From Hydrogenimonas cancrithermarum (GTDB taxonomy: Bacteria > Campylobacterota > Campylobacteria > Campylobacterales > Hydrogenimonadaceae), in contig NZ_AP027370.1 of assembly GCF_030296055.1 (NCBI RefSeq), positions 744,001-808,000 on the forward strand: a stretch of DNA of 64,000 bases, written 5' to 3'. The notes beneath the pieces were generated by a model. That model had not been told where the DNA came from and ran no database searches. It saw only the letters and a list, made by a program, of their open reading frames with translations. A program made the translations under genes and the position numbers. Positions within the stretch are counted from its first letter, which is position 1, and every line of letters starts with the position of its first letter. Below are positions 9,770 to 22,600 of the stretch, piece after piece.

Positions 9770-10087
9770 CTACTTCATGCTCCCGCCGCATTTTCCGGCG
9801 CCGCACTTGCCCTTCATCTTTTTCTTCTCCTCCTTCATTTCACCGCCACACTTCCCTTTGCCTTTTTCTCTCATCTCCTCTCTCGTTTTTGCACCGCATT
9901 TCCCTTTCATCTCCGACTTCATTTCACCTCCGCATTTTCCTTTGCCTTTCTCTTTCATCTTCTCTTTCATTTTCGATCCGCATTTCCCGGATCCGCAGCC
10001 ATTCATACCGGCGACTGCAACGGTCGTCCCCGCAGCCATCGCCCCCAAAATCACTGTCATCGCTTTGCGTCGGTTCATCTTTGCCAT
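9770..10087 (-). CDS. HvfA/bufferin-like RiPP precursor with six GKCG motifs
   Basis: A 105-residue protein when started at the ATG at 10087, which has an AAGGA ribosome-binding site; an earlier ATG at 10129 lacks one. The first ~25 residues are a signal peptide (MNRRKAMTVILGAMAAG). The rest is almost only Gly, Lys, Glu, Met and Cys and holds six GKCG motifs, plus one CGSG before the first. Each GKCG is separated by a charged KMKEKMKEK-type spacer. Copper-binding bufferins and HvfA precursors carry EGKCG-type motifs whose Cys is modified by the MNIO enzyme encoded next. The likely role is periplasmic copper (or other metal) sequestration; this is inferred from the family. Confidence 0.88.
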   Translation of the reverse strand: MAKMNRRKAMTVILGAMAAGTTVAVAGMNGCGSGKCGSKMKEKMKEKGKGKCGGEMKSEMKGKCGAKTREEMREKGKGKCGGEMKEEKKKMKGKCGAGKCGGSMK

Positions 10088-10248
10088 CTTCGTTCCTTTT
10101 TTATTGAGATAATGTATTGTATTTACCAATTGTGCAAGGAGTGTGTAGGTTCACGATTTCGAGATTCGGTAATGGGACCGATTCGACGGTCGCGGAAAAC
10201 AGAAAAACGGAAACAGGTTTTTTAACACACAATTTAGGTTAACTTCAT

Positions 10249-10254
10249 TATAAT
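10249..10254 (+). promoter_or_regulatory. -10 box of the rhodanese-like gene
   Basis: TATAAT in an AT-rich stretch 41 bases upstream of the ATG at 10295; an AAGGAG ribosome-binding site precedes the ATG. The 207-base gap between this gene and the divergent RiPP precursor (10088-10294) holds no other clear feature, and I see no recognisable copper-responsive operator. Confidence 0.6.
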
Positions 10255-10294
10255 TAATATCTATAGAAACAATAACTTTGAAAAAGGAGAGAAT

Positions 10295-10699
10295 ATGTCA
10301 ACACTGGATCAAAACATCGTCGAAAGAGTCGAAGCGGCGATCGCGCTCGACAAAGAGAAACCGGGACTCGGAAATGTCGATATGGAAAAAGGGATGGAGC
10401 TGATACGTGAAGTGGGCGCTGTTTTGCTGGATGTTCGTCCGCCGGCCAAAGTGAGTGGCGAAAACGCCGAAGAGGCCGATATTCCGGATGCCTACTACAC
10501 CCCTTATACGGAATTTACGACCTATCTCGACATTCTGCCGAAAGACAAAACGACACCGATCCTCGTAGCATGCCTCAAAGGCTGGTTTGCCAACCGGGTA
10601 ATGGGGTACCTCGAAGCCCTGGGCTACGAAAATGTCTATGTCCTCGGCGCCAACATCGAAGATATGATCGCCGCGCACAAAGCACACGTACAGAAGTAG
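10295..10699 (+). CDS. Rhodanese-like domain protein, cytoplasmic
   Basis: A 134-residue single-domain protein without a signal peptide. The fold signature is AVLLDVRPPAK and, at the active-site loop, CLKGWFANR followed by GYENVYVLGAN. The catalytic Cys is in place. The loop differs from the usual CRxGxR, with bulky Trp-Phe in it. It could be a sulfur carrier in sulfur metabolism or a low-activity thiosulfate:cyanide transferase; the substrate cannot be told. It is monocistronic and has its own promoter. Confidence 0.85.
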   Translation: MSTLDQNIVERVEAAIALDKEKPGLGNVDMEKGMELIREVGAVLLDVRPPAKVSGENAEEADIPDAYYTPYTEFTTYLDILPKDKTTPILVACLKGWFANRVMGYLEALGYENVYVLGANIEDMIAAHKAHVQK

Positions 10700-10748
10700 T
10701 TTTCGGCCGCGCCAAACGCGGCCTGTCCGAAGCGAAAGAAAAAAGAAC

Positions 10749-11204
10749 CTATTCCGTCAATGACGAAAAATCGGCCGAACCATAAATCTTTCGAAGCACT
10801 CCGATATCTTCCTTTACATAATCTCCGTTTTTGACACGCTCCAAAAAGTAGGAAATATAACGTTTCGCCCCACGTGAATCACCGAGAACCGCCGATGCCA
10901 AAGCGGCATACTCGGCAGCGAAATCGTGTCCATGCTTCAAAGCGTTTTTGGCCGAAGCCAGCGCCTTTTTGGGTTCTCCAGCAAGCAGAAAATACCATGC
11001 CGCCTTGGCACGTGCCCCATCGATATCGACACTCTCGGCATACGCTTTGCAGTAGTGCTGTTTCGTCAGATCACCCTGACGCTTGACATAATAGTCACAT
11101 TGTAGCATGAGTTTTCCGACACTGCATCCTTTGCACTCCGCAGCTTCCACATTCAGTATTGTCCCTGAAACGAAGAGTGCCGCAATTAAAAAGAATTTTC
11201 TCAT
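10749..11204 (-). CDS. Exported TPR-like protein of unknown function
   Basis: A 151-residue protein with a cleavable signal peptide (ending near NVEA-AEC). Four Cys lie in the first 60 residues of the mature part (CKGC, C, C), which suggests disulfides or metal binding. The remainder is helical with Ala-rich TPR/SEL1-like spacing (AKAAWYFLLAGEPKKALASA). It starts 25 bases after exbD and probably belongs to that operon. I do not recognise a specific family. Confidence 0.75.
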   Translation of the reverse strand: MRKFFLIAALFVSGTILNVEAAECKGCSVGKLMLQCDYYVKRQGDLTKQHYCKAYAESVDIDGARAKAAWYFLLAGEPKKALASAKNALKHGHDFAAEYAALASAVLGDSRGAKRYISYFLERVKNGDYVKEDIGVLRKIYGSADFSSLTE

Positions 11205-11229
11205 CTCTTTCTCCTGAAGTTTTTGCCGA

Positions 11230-11607
11230 TCACTGCTTCGTTTCGATGCTGACTTTCTCGAAGCCGTTCGATTTAAGCAGATCGATCACTTTTACGAAGT
11301 TTTGAAACTGACTTTTGGCATCGCTGCGAATCAAAAGTGCATCTTTTTTGGGATCGAGTGAAAGAATCTTTTTCCGAAACGCTTCGAAATCCATTTTCCT
11401 CTCCTCGAAATAGAAGTTGCCGTTTTTGTCGATTACGATGTTTTTCATCTTTTCGATCGGGGCATTCCGACCGCTCGCCTCGGGAAGATCGACCGGGATG
11501 GTCCCCTTGCTCACGAACGAAGCACTGGTGAGTACGATAACCAGCAAAACCAGCATAATGTCGATAAACGGAAGGACGTTGATCTGGTCGAACTTTCGGA
11601 TCTTCAC
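11230..11607 (-). CDS. exbD: ExbD/TolR-family energy-transducing protein
   Basis: A 125-residue protein. One N-terminal transmembrane helix (INVLPFIDIMLVLLVIVL) contains the conserved Asp used in proton transfer, and a periplasmic domain has the FVKVIDLLKSNGFEKVSI pattern. With ExbB it uses the proton-motive force to drive an outer-membrane transporter through TonB; no tonB is visible here. It is separated from exbB by a 109-base gap containing a heptamer repeat and a hairpin. Confidence 0.92.
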   Translation of the reverse strand: MKIRKFDQINVLPFIDIMLVLLVIVLTSASFVSKGTIPVDLPEASGRNAPIEKMKNIVIDKNGNFYFEERKMDFEAFRKKILSLDPKKDALLIRSDAKSQFQNFVKVIDLLKSNGFEKVSIETKQ

Positions 11608-11631
11608 GACATCCCTTTCTCGGGGTATTGA

Positions 11632-11648
11632 GATTCGCTTCGCGAATC
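11632..11648. repeat. Short inverted repeat between exbB and exbD
   Basis: GATTCGC, loop TTC, GCGAATC: a 7-bp stem in the exbB-exbD gap. It could be a processing site or weak attenuator in the mRNA; there is no T-run. Confidence 0.5.
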
Positions 11649-11683
11649 GGCATCGGAGATTGGATGTTGGAAATGGATGTCAC

Positions 11684-12157
<474 letters not shown>

Positions 12158-12160
12158 TCT

Positions 12161-13045
12161 CTATTCTCCTGTGGTTACAGCCCCGAAGTCAAGACGAAAA
12201 GTGGTCCCTTCGCCCACTTTGGAGCTTATTTTGATTTCGATACCGTGTTCGTCGCAAAATGTCTTGACGATATGCAGGCCGATGCCATACCCCGATGCAT
12301 TCAGGTCGCTCTGATAGTAGCGGTCGAAAATGTGAAACAGCGCCGTCTCATCCATTCCGATACCGGAATCCTCTATGACGAGCCACCCTTTTTCATACGA
12401 AATCTTCACCGATCCCCCGGGCCTGTTGTATTTGATGGCATTGGAGATCAGATTGTCGACGGCTTTCTGGCATCCGCGTCTGTCGGCGACGATCGGCACC
12501 GAACGGTTGTCGTATTGTATCGAAATATCACCTTTTATATCGTCGACCTTTGCGATGCTTCCGGCGACAATATCAGCAAGATCGAACCGTTCCCGCTCTA
12601 CGGAACCGATCTCTTTTTTGATGAAGTAGTCGAGATCTTCGTAAAGTTCTCCCAGGTTTTCTCCCGCTTTTTCAATCCGTTCGAGCCGTGTCAGCTTTTT
12701 TGGGTCCGTCTCTTTGCGTTTGAGCATCGAGACGTTGGCGAAAATGGTCGAAAGAGGGATGTTGAGTTCGTGCAGCGTATCTTTGAGCAGTTTGTCGAGA
12801 AGGTCGTTCGTAATGAAGAGCGGTTCGAGCGCCACTTTCGAAAGGATATAGCCAAAGAGGATCGAAAGAGGAAGAAGCATGATCGTGACGACCAGAAAGT
12901 TCTTGTCGCTGTAGCCGAAGTTTTCAAAAACGACCCACATCAAAGCTGCCATCGCCACGAACGTGACAACATAGAAGAGAAGGACTTTTGCGATCTGCTT
13001 ACGCTTCAAAACAGTAACCGATACCTCGAATATTGGTGATCGCAT
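12161..13045 (-). CDS. Sensor histidine kinase, membrane-bound, no large sensor domain
   Basis: A protein of up to 294 residues. Two transmembrane helices lie close together at residues ~18-65, with hardly any periplasmic loop. Then come a HisKA block with the phospho-accepting His in LHELNIPLST, an N box (DNLISNAIKYN) and a G1 box (IEDSGIGMDE). It overlaps the regulator gene. The ATG at 13045 gives a 47-base overlap; a TTG at 13009 gives 11 bases and removes only 12 residues before the first helix. The signal is unknown and may be sensed within the membrane. Confidence 0.88.
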   Translation of the reverse strand: MRSPIFEVSVTVLKRKQIAKVLLFYVVTFVAMAALMWVVFENFGYSDKNFLVVTIMLLPLSILFGYILSKVALEPLFITNDLLDKLLKDTLHELNIPLSTIFANVSMLKRKETDPKKLTRLERIEKAGENLGELYEDLDYFIKKEIGSVERERFDLADIVAGSIAKVDDIKGDISIQYDNRSVPIVADRRGCQKAVDNLISNAIKYNRPGGSVKISYEKGWLVIEDSGIGMDETALFHIFDRYYQSDLNASGYGIGLHIVKTFCDEHGIEIKISSKVGEGTTFRLDFGAVTTGE

Positions 13046-13652
13046 CTTTACCGAAAAGCTGTTTGAGTTTGTTGATGTAAACCCTCAACGCCCCCGTTCC
13101 GGGATTCTCTTCACCGTAGATCTCCTGTAGTATCTCTTCGGTACTCACGACTTCACCGCGGTTGCGCAGCAACAGCCCCAGAAGTTCGGCCAGCTTTTTG
13201 GGAAGCGCGACCGGCTCCGCATCCTTGTAGAGCACCAGTCTCTCCATATCGAACAGATACTCCCCGACCTGGACTTTTTGCGATCTTCGATGCCGTCTCA
13301 GCTGCGCTTCGATACGCAAAAGAAGTTCATCGAGATCGATCGGCTTTTTCATATAATCGTCCGCACCACTGTGAAATCCGGTGGCGAGCGCCTCTTTGTC
13401 TCTTGCGGAAGTGATAAAGATGGCGGGGGTCTTGTCACCGCTCTCTCTCAACTGCTTCAAAAGATCGAAACCGTTCATATCCGGCACGTTCACATCGAGC
13501 AGATAGAGGTCGAAGTCGTCGCCATAAACGGCATCGATGGCCGATTTCGCCTCGGGAAAATGGACAACTTCATACCCCTCGCCCTCCAGAAAATCGACAA
13601 GCGTTTCGCCAAAGAGCCTGTCGTCTTCGAGTAGAAGAACTCTAGCCGGCAC
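12999..13652 (-). CDS. OmpR/PhoB-family response regulator
   Basis: A 217-residue protein. The receiver domain (residues 1-115) has LLLEDD, the phospho-acceptor in [13 protein letters not shown], and the switch Lys in MKKPI. The C-terminal winged helix contains [24 protein letters not shown] start overlaps the last bases of pyrC. It pairs with the kinase gene just downstream; targets unknown, possibly the exbBD genes of the same operon. Confidence 0.92.
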   Translation of the reverse strand: MPARVLLLEDDRLFGETLVDFLEGEGYEVVHFPEAKSAIDAVYGDDFDLYLLDVNVPDMNGFDLLKQLRESGDKTPAIFITSARDKEALATGFHSGADDYMKKPIDLDELLLRIEAQLRRHRRSQKVQVGEYLFDMERLVLYKDAEPVALPKKLAELLGLLLRNRGEVVSTEEILQEIYGEENPGTGALRVYINKLKQLFGKDAITNIRGIGYCFEA

Positions 13653-14652
13653 TCACGACCCTCCAGGCGAGACTCTGCCCCGCGAACATCGGGACGACGC
13701 TCCCTTCGTAGATCTCCGGGACCAGATAGGGTGTTTTTTCGAGAACCACCTTTTTGGCCGGCGGCGTGATGCCGTAGATGCGCTGTGCATTGTCGCTCAC
13801 AAATGCCTGCAGATTCTCCAACGCACCATGCCTGTCGAAAAGCTGAGCCAGTCCCTGCAACGCGATGGGAGCAGTAAAGACACCTGCGGCACATCCCGGC
13901 GCCTCTTTTTTATCGCGCGGATGCGGTGCGGAGTCGGAACCGAACATCACTTTCGGATGGGCACCGAGTGCGACGTTGAGCAATGCACTTCGGTCTTCCG
14001 GGCGTTTGGCGATCGGCTTGCAAAACAGATGTGGCTGCAGCAATCCGCCCGCCACATCGTCGAGCGTGATGTAGAGATGGTGAAGCGTGATCGTAGCAAA
14101 AAGGTTGTCGTAGCGGTCCAGCGCCGCCACCGCCTCTTTGGTCGTAATATGTTCCATCACGATCTTGAGATCGGGAAAGTTTTGCGCCAGCATTTCGTAA
14201 ATCGGAATGAATTCCGCTTCACGGTCCATGACGAAACCGCCCGTTTCACCATGTACGCAGAGTGGAATGCCAAGATCGCTCATGACACCCAGTACCGGTG
14301 AAAGCTCTTCGAGATCGAAACCGCTCACACCGCCCTCGGAGTTGGTCGTGATACCGGCTGGATAGAGTTTGATCGCCAAGATCTCATCTTTGACCGACTC
14401 CAGGAACTCCGGTCTGTAATCGGAACGGAAAAAGAGCGTCATATAAGGGGTGAAGCAGTGGTCTCCCTGCGCCCTGCAGATGCGGTTTCTGTAGTCGCAC
14501 ACCGCCTCTTTCGTCGTCACGGGCGGTACGAGATTCGGCATCACCAGCCCTCCCGCGAAAGTTTCGGCACTCAAAGGCGCCACAATATCCAGCATATCCA
14601 TGTCACGCAGATGAAGGTGCATGTCGAGCGGGGAATCGATCGATATAACCAT
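13642..14652 (-). CDS. pyrC: Dihydroorotase
   Basis: A 336-residue class II-type dihydroorotase. Zinc ligands are in DMHLHLRD, the carboxylated Lys region is KLYPAG, and His ligands are in VHGE and MEHITT; the catalytic Asp is in FGSDSAPH. It converts carbamoyl-aspartate to dihydroorotate in pyrimidine synthesis. It is the first gene of an apparent operon with the two-component system and exbBD, an unusual grouping. It is divergent from the DedA gene with a 67-base gap. Confidence 0.93.
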   Translation of the reverse strand: MVISIDSPLDMHLHLRDMDMLDIVAPLSAETFAGGLVMPNLVPPVTTKEAVCDYRNRICRAQGDHCFTPYMTLFFRSDYRPEFLESVKDEILAIKLYPAGITTNSEGGVSGFDLEELSPVLGVMSDLGIPLCVHGETGGFVMDREAEFIPIYEMLAQNFPDLKIVMEHITTKEAVAALDRYDNLFATITLHHLYITLDDVAGGLLQPHLFCKPIAKRPEDRSALLNVALGAHPKVMFGSDSAPHPRDKKEAPGCAAGVFTAPIALQGLAQLFDRHGALENLQAFVSDNAQRIYGITPPAKKVVLEKTPYLVPEIYEGSVVPMFAGQSLAWRVVSAG

Positions 14653-14719
14653 GAGAAAAGCCTTTTTTTTACTTTTTGATTGTATTATACCGCTATCACG
14701 TTATCAGGATGTTAAATCG

Positions 14720-15358
14720 ATGCACGAAATCGTCAACTGGATTGTAGAGACCGTCGGTGCCATGGGGTATCTCGGCATTTTCATCATGATGTTTCTGGAG
14801 AGCTCCTTTTTCCCTTTTCCAAGCGAAGTCGCAATGATTCCTGCCGGTTACCTGGCGAGCAAAGGGGAAATGAACATTGTCGCCGCCTTCATTGCAGGAG
14901 CCGGCGGTTCGCTGGCCGGTGCACTTTTCAACTATGCACTCGGACATCGCCTTGGGCGCCCTTTCCTCATCAAGTACGCAAAATACCTTTTTTTGAAACC
15001 CGAATCCGTCGAGAAGACCGAGGCCTTTTTTGAAAAGTACGGGCCGGCGAGCACGCTCTTCGGGCGACTTGTGCCAGGTATCCGCCAATACATCTCGCTG
15101 CCTGCGGGAATCGGGAAAATGCCGCTGCTGAGCTTCAGTATCTACACGTTTCTGGGTGCAGGCATATGGAGTGCGGTACTGCTGGCACTCGGCTATGTCT
15201 TCGGCGAACACGAAGAACAGATCGAAGAGGTGCTGCACTATATTCTAGGCGCTATTTTCATACTGATCGTAGGTGTCTTTTACTATTATCGGAAGAAGAA
15301 TAAAAAGATCGAAGAGAAATTCATAGAAGAGCTGGAGAAAAATAGCGGTAGAGAGTGA
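14720..15358 (+). CDS. DedA-family membrane protein
   Basis: A 212-residue protein starting at the ATG at 14720, which makes the protein start directly before the first helix; an in-frame ATG at 14621 would run into pyrC. It has the DedA/SNARE-associated family pattern: FLESSFFPFPSEV, GAGGSLAGALFNYALGHRLGR, GRLVPGIRQYISLPAGI. Members act in lipid (undecaprenyl phosphate or PE) flipping and membrane homeostasis. A TATTAT -10 box is at 14683-14688. Confidence 0.92.
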   Translation: MHEIVNWIVETVGAMGYLGIFIMMFLESSFFPFPSEVAMIPAGYLASKGEMNIVAAFIAGAGGSLAGALFNYALGHRLGRPFLIKYAKYLFLKPESVEKTEAFFEKYGPASTLFGRLVPGIRQYISLPAGIGKMPLLSFSIYTFLGAGIWSAVLLALGYVFGEHEEQIEEVLHYILGAIFILIVGVFYYYRKKNKKIEEKFIEELEKNSGRE

Positions 15359-15436
15359 AACCGCTTCGCGTCGAAAATCGTCCGCGAATCGGTTCACCGT
15401 CGTTACCGGCTTTTTACTTTTCGTTTTTCACCAAAA

Positions 15437-17012
<1,576 letters not shown>

Positions 17013-17042
17013 CACATCTCCTTTTGAAGTTTTTCAATCATA

Positions 17043-17048
17043 ATTATA
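17043..17048 (-). promoter_or_regulatory. -10 box of the second amt-glnK pair
   Basis: On the minus strand this reads TATAAT, 30 bases before the amt ATG. The rest of the 234-base gap up to 17246 holds a hairpin after the first glnK and is otherwise plain. Confidence 0.6.
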
Positions 17049-17168
17049 AAGAACTTCAAATGAATAGATAGGGTCCATGGTTGTGTAAATTTTAGGCATA
17101 AAATTGATATCGAAGGTGTCAGTAAAGATTTTTTTGATTAAAAAGTAGACAAATGGAAAATGTAGCAG

Positions 17169-17189
17169 GTTCCCGGTCTACCCGGGAAC
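17169..17189 (-). terminator. Hairpin downstream of the first glnK
   Basis: GTTCCCGG, five-base loop, CCGGGAAC: an 8-bp stem about 60 bases after the glnK stop. No strong T-run follows, so termination is only probable. Confidence 0.45.
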
Positions 17190-17246
17190 GAGATCCATCG
17201 AATCGGTCCGCGAAGCGGCAGACCGACATTTTCGTGTTCACTCCAA

Positions 17247-17588
<342 letters not shown>

Positions 17589-17601
17589 CTAGACTCCTAT
17601 C

Positions 17602-18852
17602 TTAGAGGTTCAGGGCGCGCTCGCCATGGGTAGACTCGTCGAGTCCCATCGTTTCGGTCTCTTCGTCGACACGCCCGCCACCTGTCACCGCTGCCGCGAT
17701 AAAATAGACGATCGCCGTGACGATACCGCTGTAGACGATCGTTAGACCGACCGCTACAAGCTGGCTGACAAGCTGGCTTCCGAGGCTGTAATCTTCAGGC
17801 ATCGCATAGTCGGCGATAAAGATCGCCGTTGCGATGGAACCCCAGATACCGACCAGACCGTGAACCCAGAAGGCATCCAGCGAATCGTCGACTTTGAACA
17901 TCTTCTTGATCTTGGAAACCGCGAGGAATCCGAGGAATCCTCCGATCAGACCGATGATGATCGCACCACCGACACCCGCAGTACCCGAAGCTGGCGTAAT
18001 CGCGACCAGGCCCGCAACGGCTCCCGAAGCACCGCCCACCAGTGTCGGTTTCTTGAAGACCAGCCACTCGCCTGCAAGCCATCCGATGACACCGAGAGAT
18101 GCCGCAACGTTGGTGACGAGGAAAGCGGAAGCAGCCGTACCGTCCGCCGCGACTTCGGAGCCCGCATTGAACCCGAACCAACCGAACCATAGCAGCATCG
18201 CACCAAGTACGACGAGAATCGGTGAAAAAGGCTTGATGGCCGCTTTTTCATAATCTTTACGGCGTCCAAGAAGCATCGCGACAACGAAACCGGCGACACC
18301 AGCGTTGATGTGAACGACCGTACCACCCGCAAAGTCGATTTCTCCGAAGTTCAGCGTTTCACCGCCACCCCATGCCCAGTGGGTGATCGGTGCGTAAACC
18401 GCGACGATCCAGAGTGCCGCGAAGACGACGAAAGTGGAAAATTTGACGCGCTCGATCATCGAACCGCTCGCGATCGCCACGGTAATCGCGGCGAATGTCC
18501 CCTGGAACGCGACAAACAGAAGCTCAGGAATCGTTCCACTGAGTGCATCGGATCCGATGCCGGCGAGCATCACTTTGCCCGTACCGATAATATCTCCATC
18601 GCCAAACGCGATCGAATAGCCGATCACGACCCATACAAGTGTACCGATGGCATACGCCGCAAGGCTCATACCCATCGTGTTGAGCACGTTTTTGCTGCGT
18701 GTCAAACCACCGTAAAAGAGTGCCAGGCCCGCCGGGGTCATCAGCATGACAAATGCCGTAGCGACAAGCATCCAGGCCGTATCGCCGCTGTTGAGTTCGT
18801 CTGCGAACGCCAATGCCGGAAGCATCGGCAGTGCAAGCAACCATTTCTTCAT
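17602..18852 (-). CDS. amt: Ammonium transporter with signal peptide (first pair)
   Basis: A 416-residue Amt channel. A cleavable signal peptide (MKKWLLALPMLPALAFA) is followed by the usual helices, with AGLALFYGGLTRSKN, AGGTVVHINAGVAGFV and WFGFNAGS. The start has a strong ribosome-binding site (AAGGAG). It takes up ammonium, or senses it together with GlnK. An inverted repeat lies about 100 bases upstream. Confidence 0.96.
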   Translation of the reverse strand: MKKWLLALPMLPALAFADELNSGDTAWMLVATAFVMLMTPAGLALFYGGLTRSKNVLNTMGMSLAAYAIGTLVWVVIGYSIAFGDGDIIGTGKVMLAGIGSDALSGTIPELLFVAFQGTFAAITVAIASGSMIERVKFSTFVVFAALWIVAVYAPITHWAWGGGETLNFGEIDFAGGTVVHINAGVAGFVVAMLLGRRKDYEKAAIKPFSPILVVLGAMLLWFGWFGFNAGSEVAADGTAASAFLVTNVAASLGVIGWLAGEWLVFKKPTLVGGASGAVAGLVAITPASGTAGVGGAIIIGLIGGFLGFLAVSKIKKMFKVDDSLDAFWVHGLVGIWGSIATAIFIADYAMPEDYSLGSQLVSQLVAVGLTIVYSGIVTAIVYFIAAAVTGGGRVDEETETMGLDESTHGERALNL

Positions 18853-18949
18853 GAAATCTCCTTGTTGATTTATTTTCCATCGTTAGCGATTACGTGGAAA
18901 AACGACAAATGAAGTATATAAATTTTTAATCATCGATGATAGAGGGAAA

Positions 18950-18968
18950 TTGATTAATTTTTAATCAA
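18950..18968. promoter_or_regulatory. Inverted repeat upstream of amt
   Basis: TTGATTAA, three-base spacer, TTAATCAA, in the AT-rich 220-base gap between divergent amt and gyrA. Its symmetry suits an operator, for instance for a nitrogen-responsive regulator; this is inference. It could also just be AT-rich sequence. Confidence 0.4.
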
Positions 18969-19072
18969 CACGATGGAAGATGTCATATTCAAGCTTTCCT
19001 CCTTTACCTATATATTAAGAATGTTTTGGATAAAATCATTCAAATTTATTTCTTCAAAGCAAAAGGTTTTGA

Positions 19073-21553
<2,481 letters not shown>

Positions 21554-21641
21554 AAGCTTTTGAAAATCAGGCGCCAAGGGCACAGCGATACGTCCAGGCG
21601 ATGCATCGAAGGAGCTTCGCTTCATCGCTCTTGCAACATTT

Positions 21642-21658
21642 TGGGAACGGTTCTTGCT
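21642..21658 (+). promoter_or_regulatory. Sigma-54 promoter upstream of flgP
   Basis: TGGGAACGGTTCTTGCT: the -24 GG and -12 GC are exactly ten bases apart. It agrees with the consensus TGGCACG-N4-TTGCW except in two positions. It lies 33 bases before the flgP ATG. The gene of a sigma-54 activator, flgR, is third in the same row. Confidence 0.75.
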
Positions 21659-21690
21659 TGAACCTATGAAACTATTTTAGGAGTACCTCT

Positions 21691-22221
21691 ATGAAACGAT
21701 GGTCACTGTTTGCCCTTCTGCTCGCATCCGTTACCCTTTTGGCGGAAAGCTGCCCTACGCCAAAAGTCGAAAAGCGTACCGATGTAAAATCGGCCGAAGA
21801 GAGTTCCAAACCTCCTGTGGTCGTTCAGGCACCGAAAGTGAAGAAAATCGAACCGATGAAAACACCCCGGAACCTCGACGCATGCACACTCTCTGCACAA
21901 AACACCGTTCACTTCCAAGTCGTAGGGCAAGGTGTCGCTCCCGTCAATACCGTCTCTCCTGCACAGGCGATGGCTTTGGCGAAGCGTGCCGCAATCGCCG
22001 ACGCCTACCGACAGCTCGGCGAAAAAATCTGTGGCGTCCGTGTCGAAGGACGTGACTTGATCCGTAACATGATGATCAGCCGATCCACCGTCCGCACACA
22101 GATCGATGCGATGATCCGAAACGCCAGAATACTCGATACGAAATTCAAAGACGGACTTTGCGAAGTCGAAATGGAAGTGACGATGAACGGAAAAGAGTGG
22201 TACGCCCGACTCGCACGCTGA
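21691..22221 (+). CDS. flgP: Flagellar motility protein FlgP (LPP20-like)
   Basis: A 176-residue exported protein. The signal peptide ends near TLLAESC; the Cys could be lipidated but the box (LLAESC) is imperfect. The C-terminal half is an LPP20/FlgT-like domain (AMALAKRAAIADAYRQLGEKICGV). In Campylobacter FlgP forms the basal disk of the flagellar motor in the outer membrane. Placement between gyrA and flgQ-flgR matches Campylobacter. It has a sigma-54 promoter. Confidence 0.88.
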   Translation: MKRWSLFALLLASVTLLAESCPTPKVEKRTDVKSAEESSKPPVVVQAPKVKKIEPMKTPRNLDACTLSAQNTVHFQVVGQGVAPVNTVSPAQAMALAKRAAIADAYRQLGEKICGVRVEGRDLIRNMMISRSTVRTQIDAMIRNARILDTKFKDGLCEVEMEVTMNGKEWYARLAR

Positions 22222-22586
22222 TCGCACTCCTCTTCTCCTCGGCGCTTCTGGCCGGGGACTACTACCTCTCCTACCGACTTCGCACGAAAGATTTCACTAT
22301 TGTCGACGAACATCTCTCTATCAGCCGTGCCATGGCCCCTTTTCGGAAAAAGAGTTTTACCATCTGCAGCTTCGAAAGCGAAACGAACTCCTTTCAAGCC
22401 TGGTCGAAGAAGAACGAAACACTACTGCTCGAATGTCTCTTTCGCCACGGTGTTTTGCTCAAATCGCAGGAGCGCTACACCGATCTGGCACGAACACGCG
22501 AGTCGATCGAACTTATACTGCCTCCCACCCCTTTGCAAGTCGATTTTAACGATGGTTTGGTTATCATAAAGAAAATTCAACCATAA
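22197..22586 (+). CDS. flgQ: Flagellar motility protein FlgQ
   Basis: About 129 residues if started at the GTG at 22197; an ATG at 22158 would overlap flgP by 64 bases and add a charged tail before the signal peptide. The signal sequence is LIALLFSSALLAG. The rest shows no domain I recognise apart from position, which equals flgQ of Campylobacter. FlgQ is needed for stability and placing of FlgP. Confidence 0.72.
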   Translation: MVRPTRTLIALLFSSALLAGDYYLSYRLRTKDFTIVDEHLSISRAMAPFRKKSFTICSFESETNSFQAWSKKNETLLLECLFRHGVLLKSQERYTDLARTRESIELILPPTPLQVDFNDGLVIIKKIQP

Positions 22587-22600
22587 ACAGGTAACTGCCG

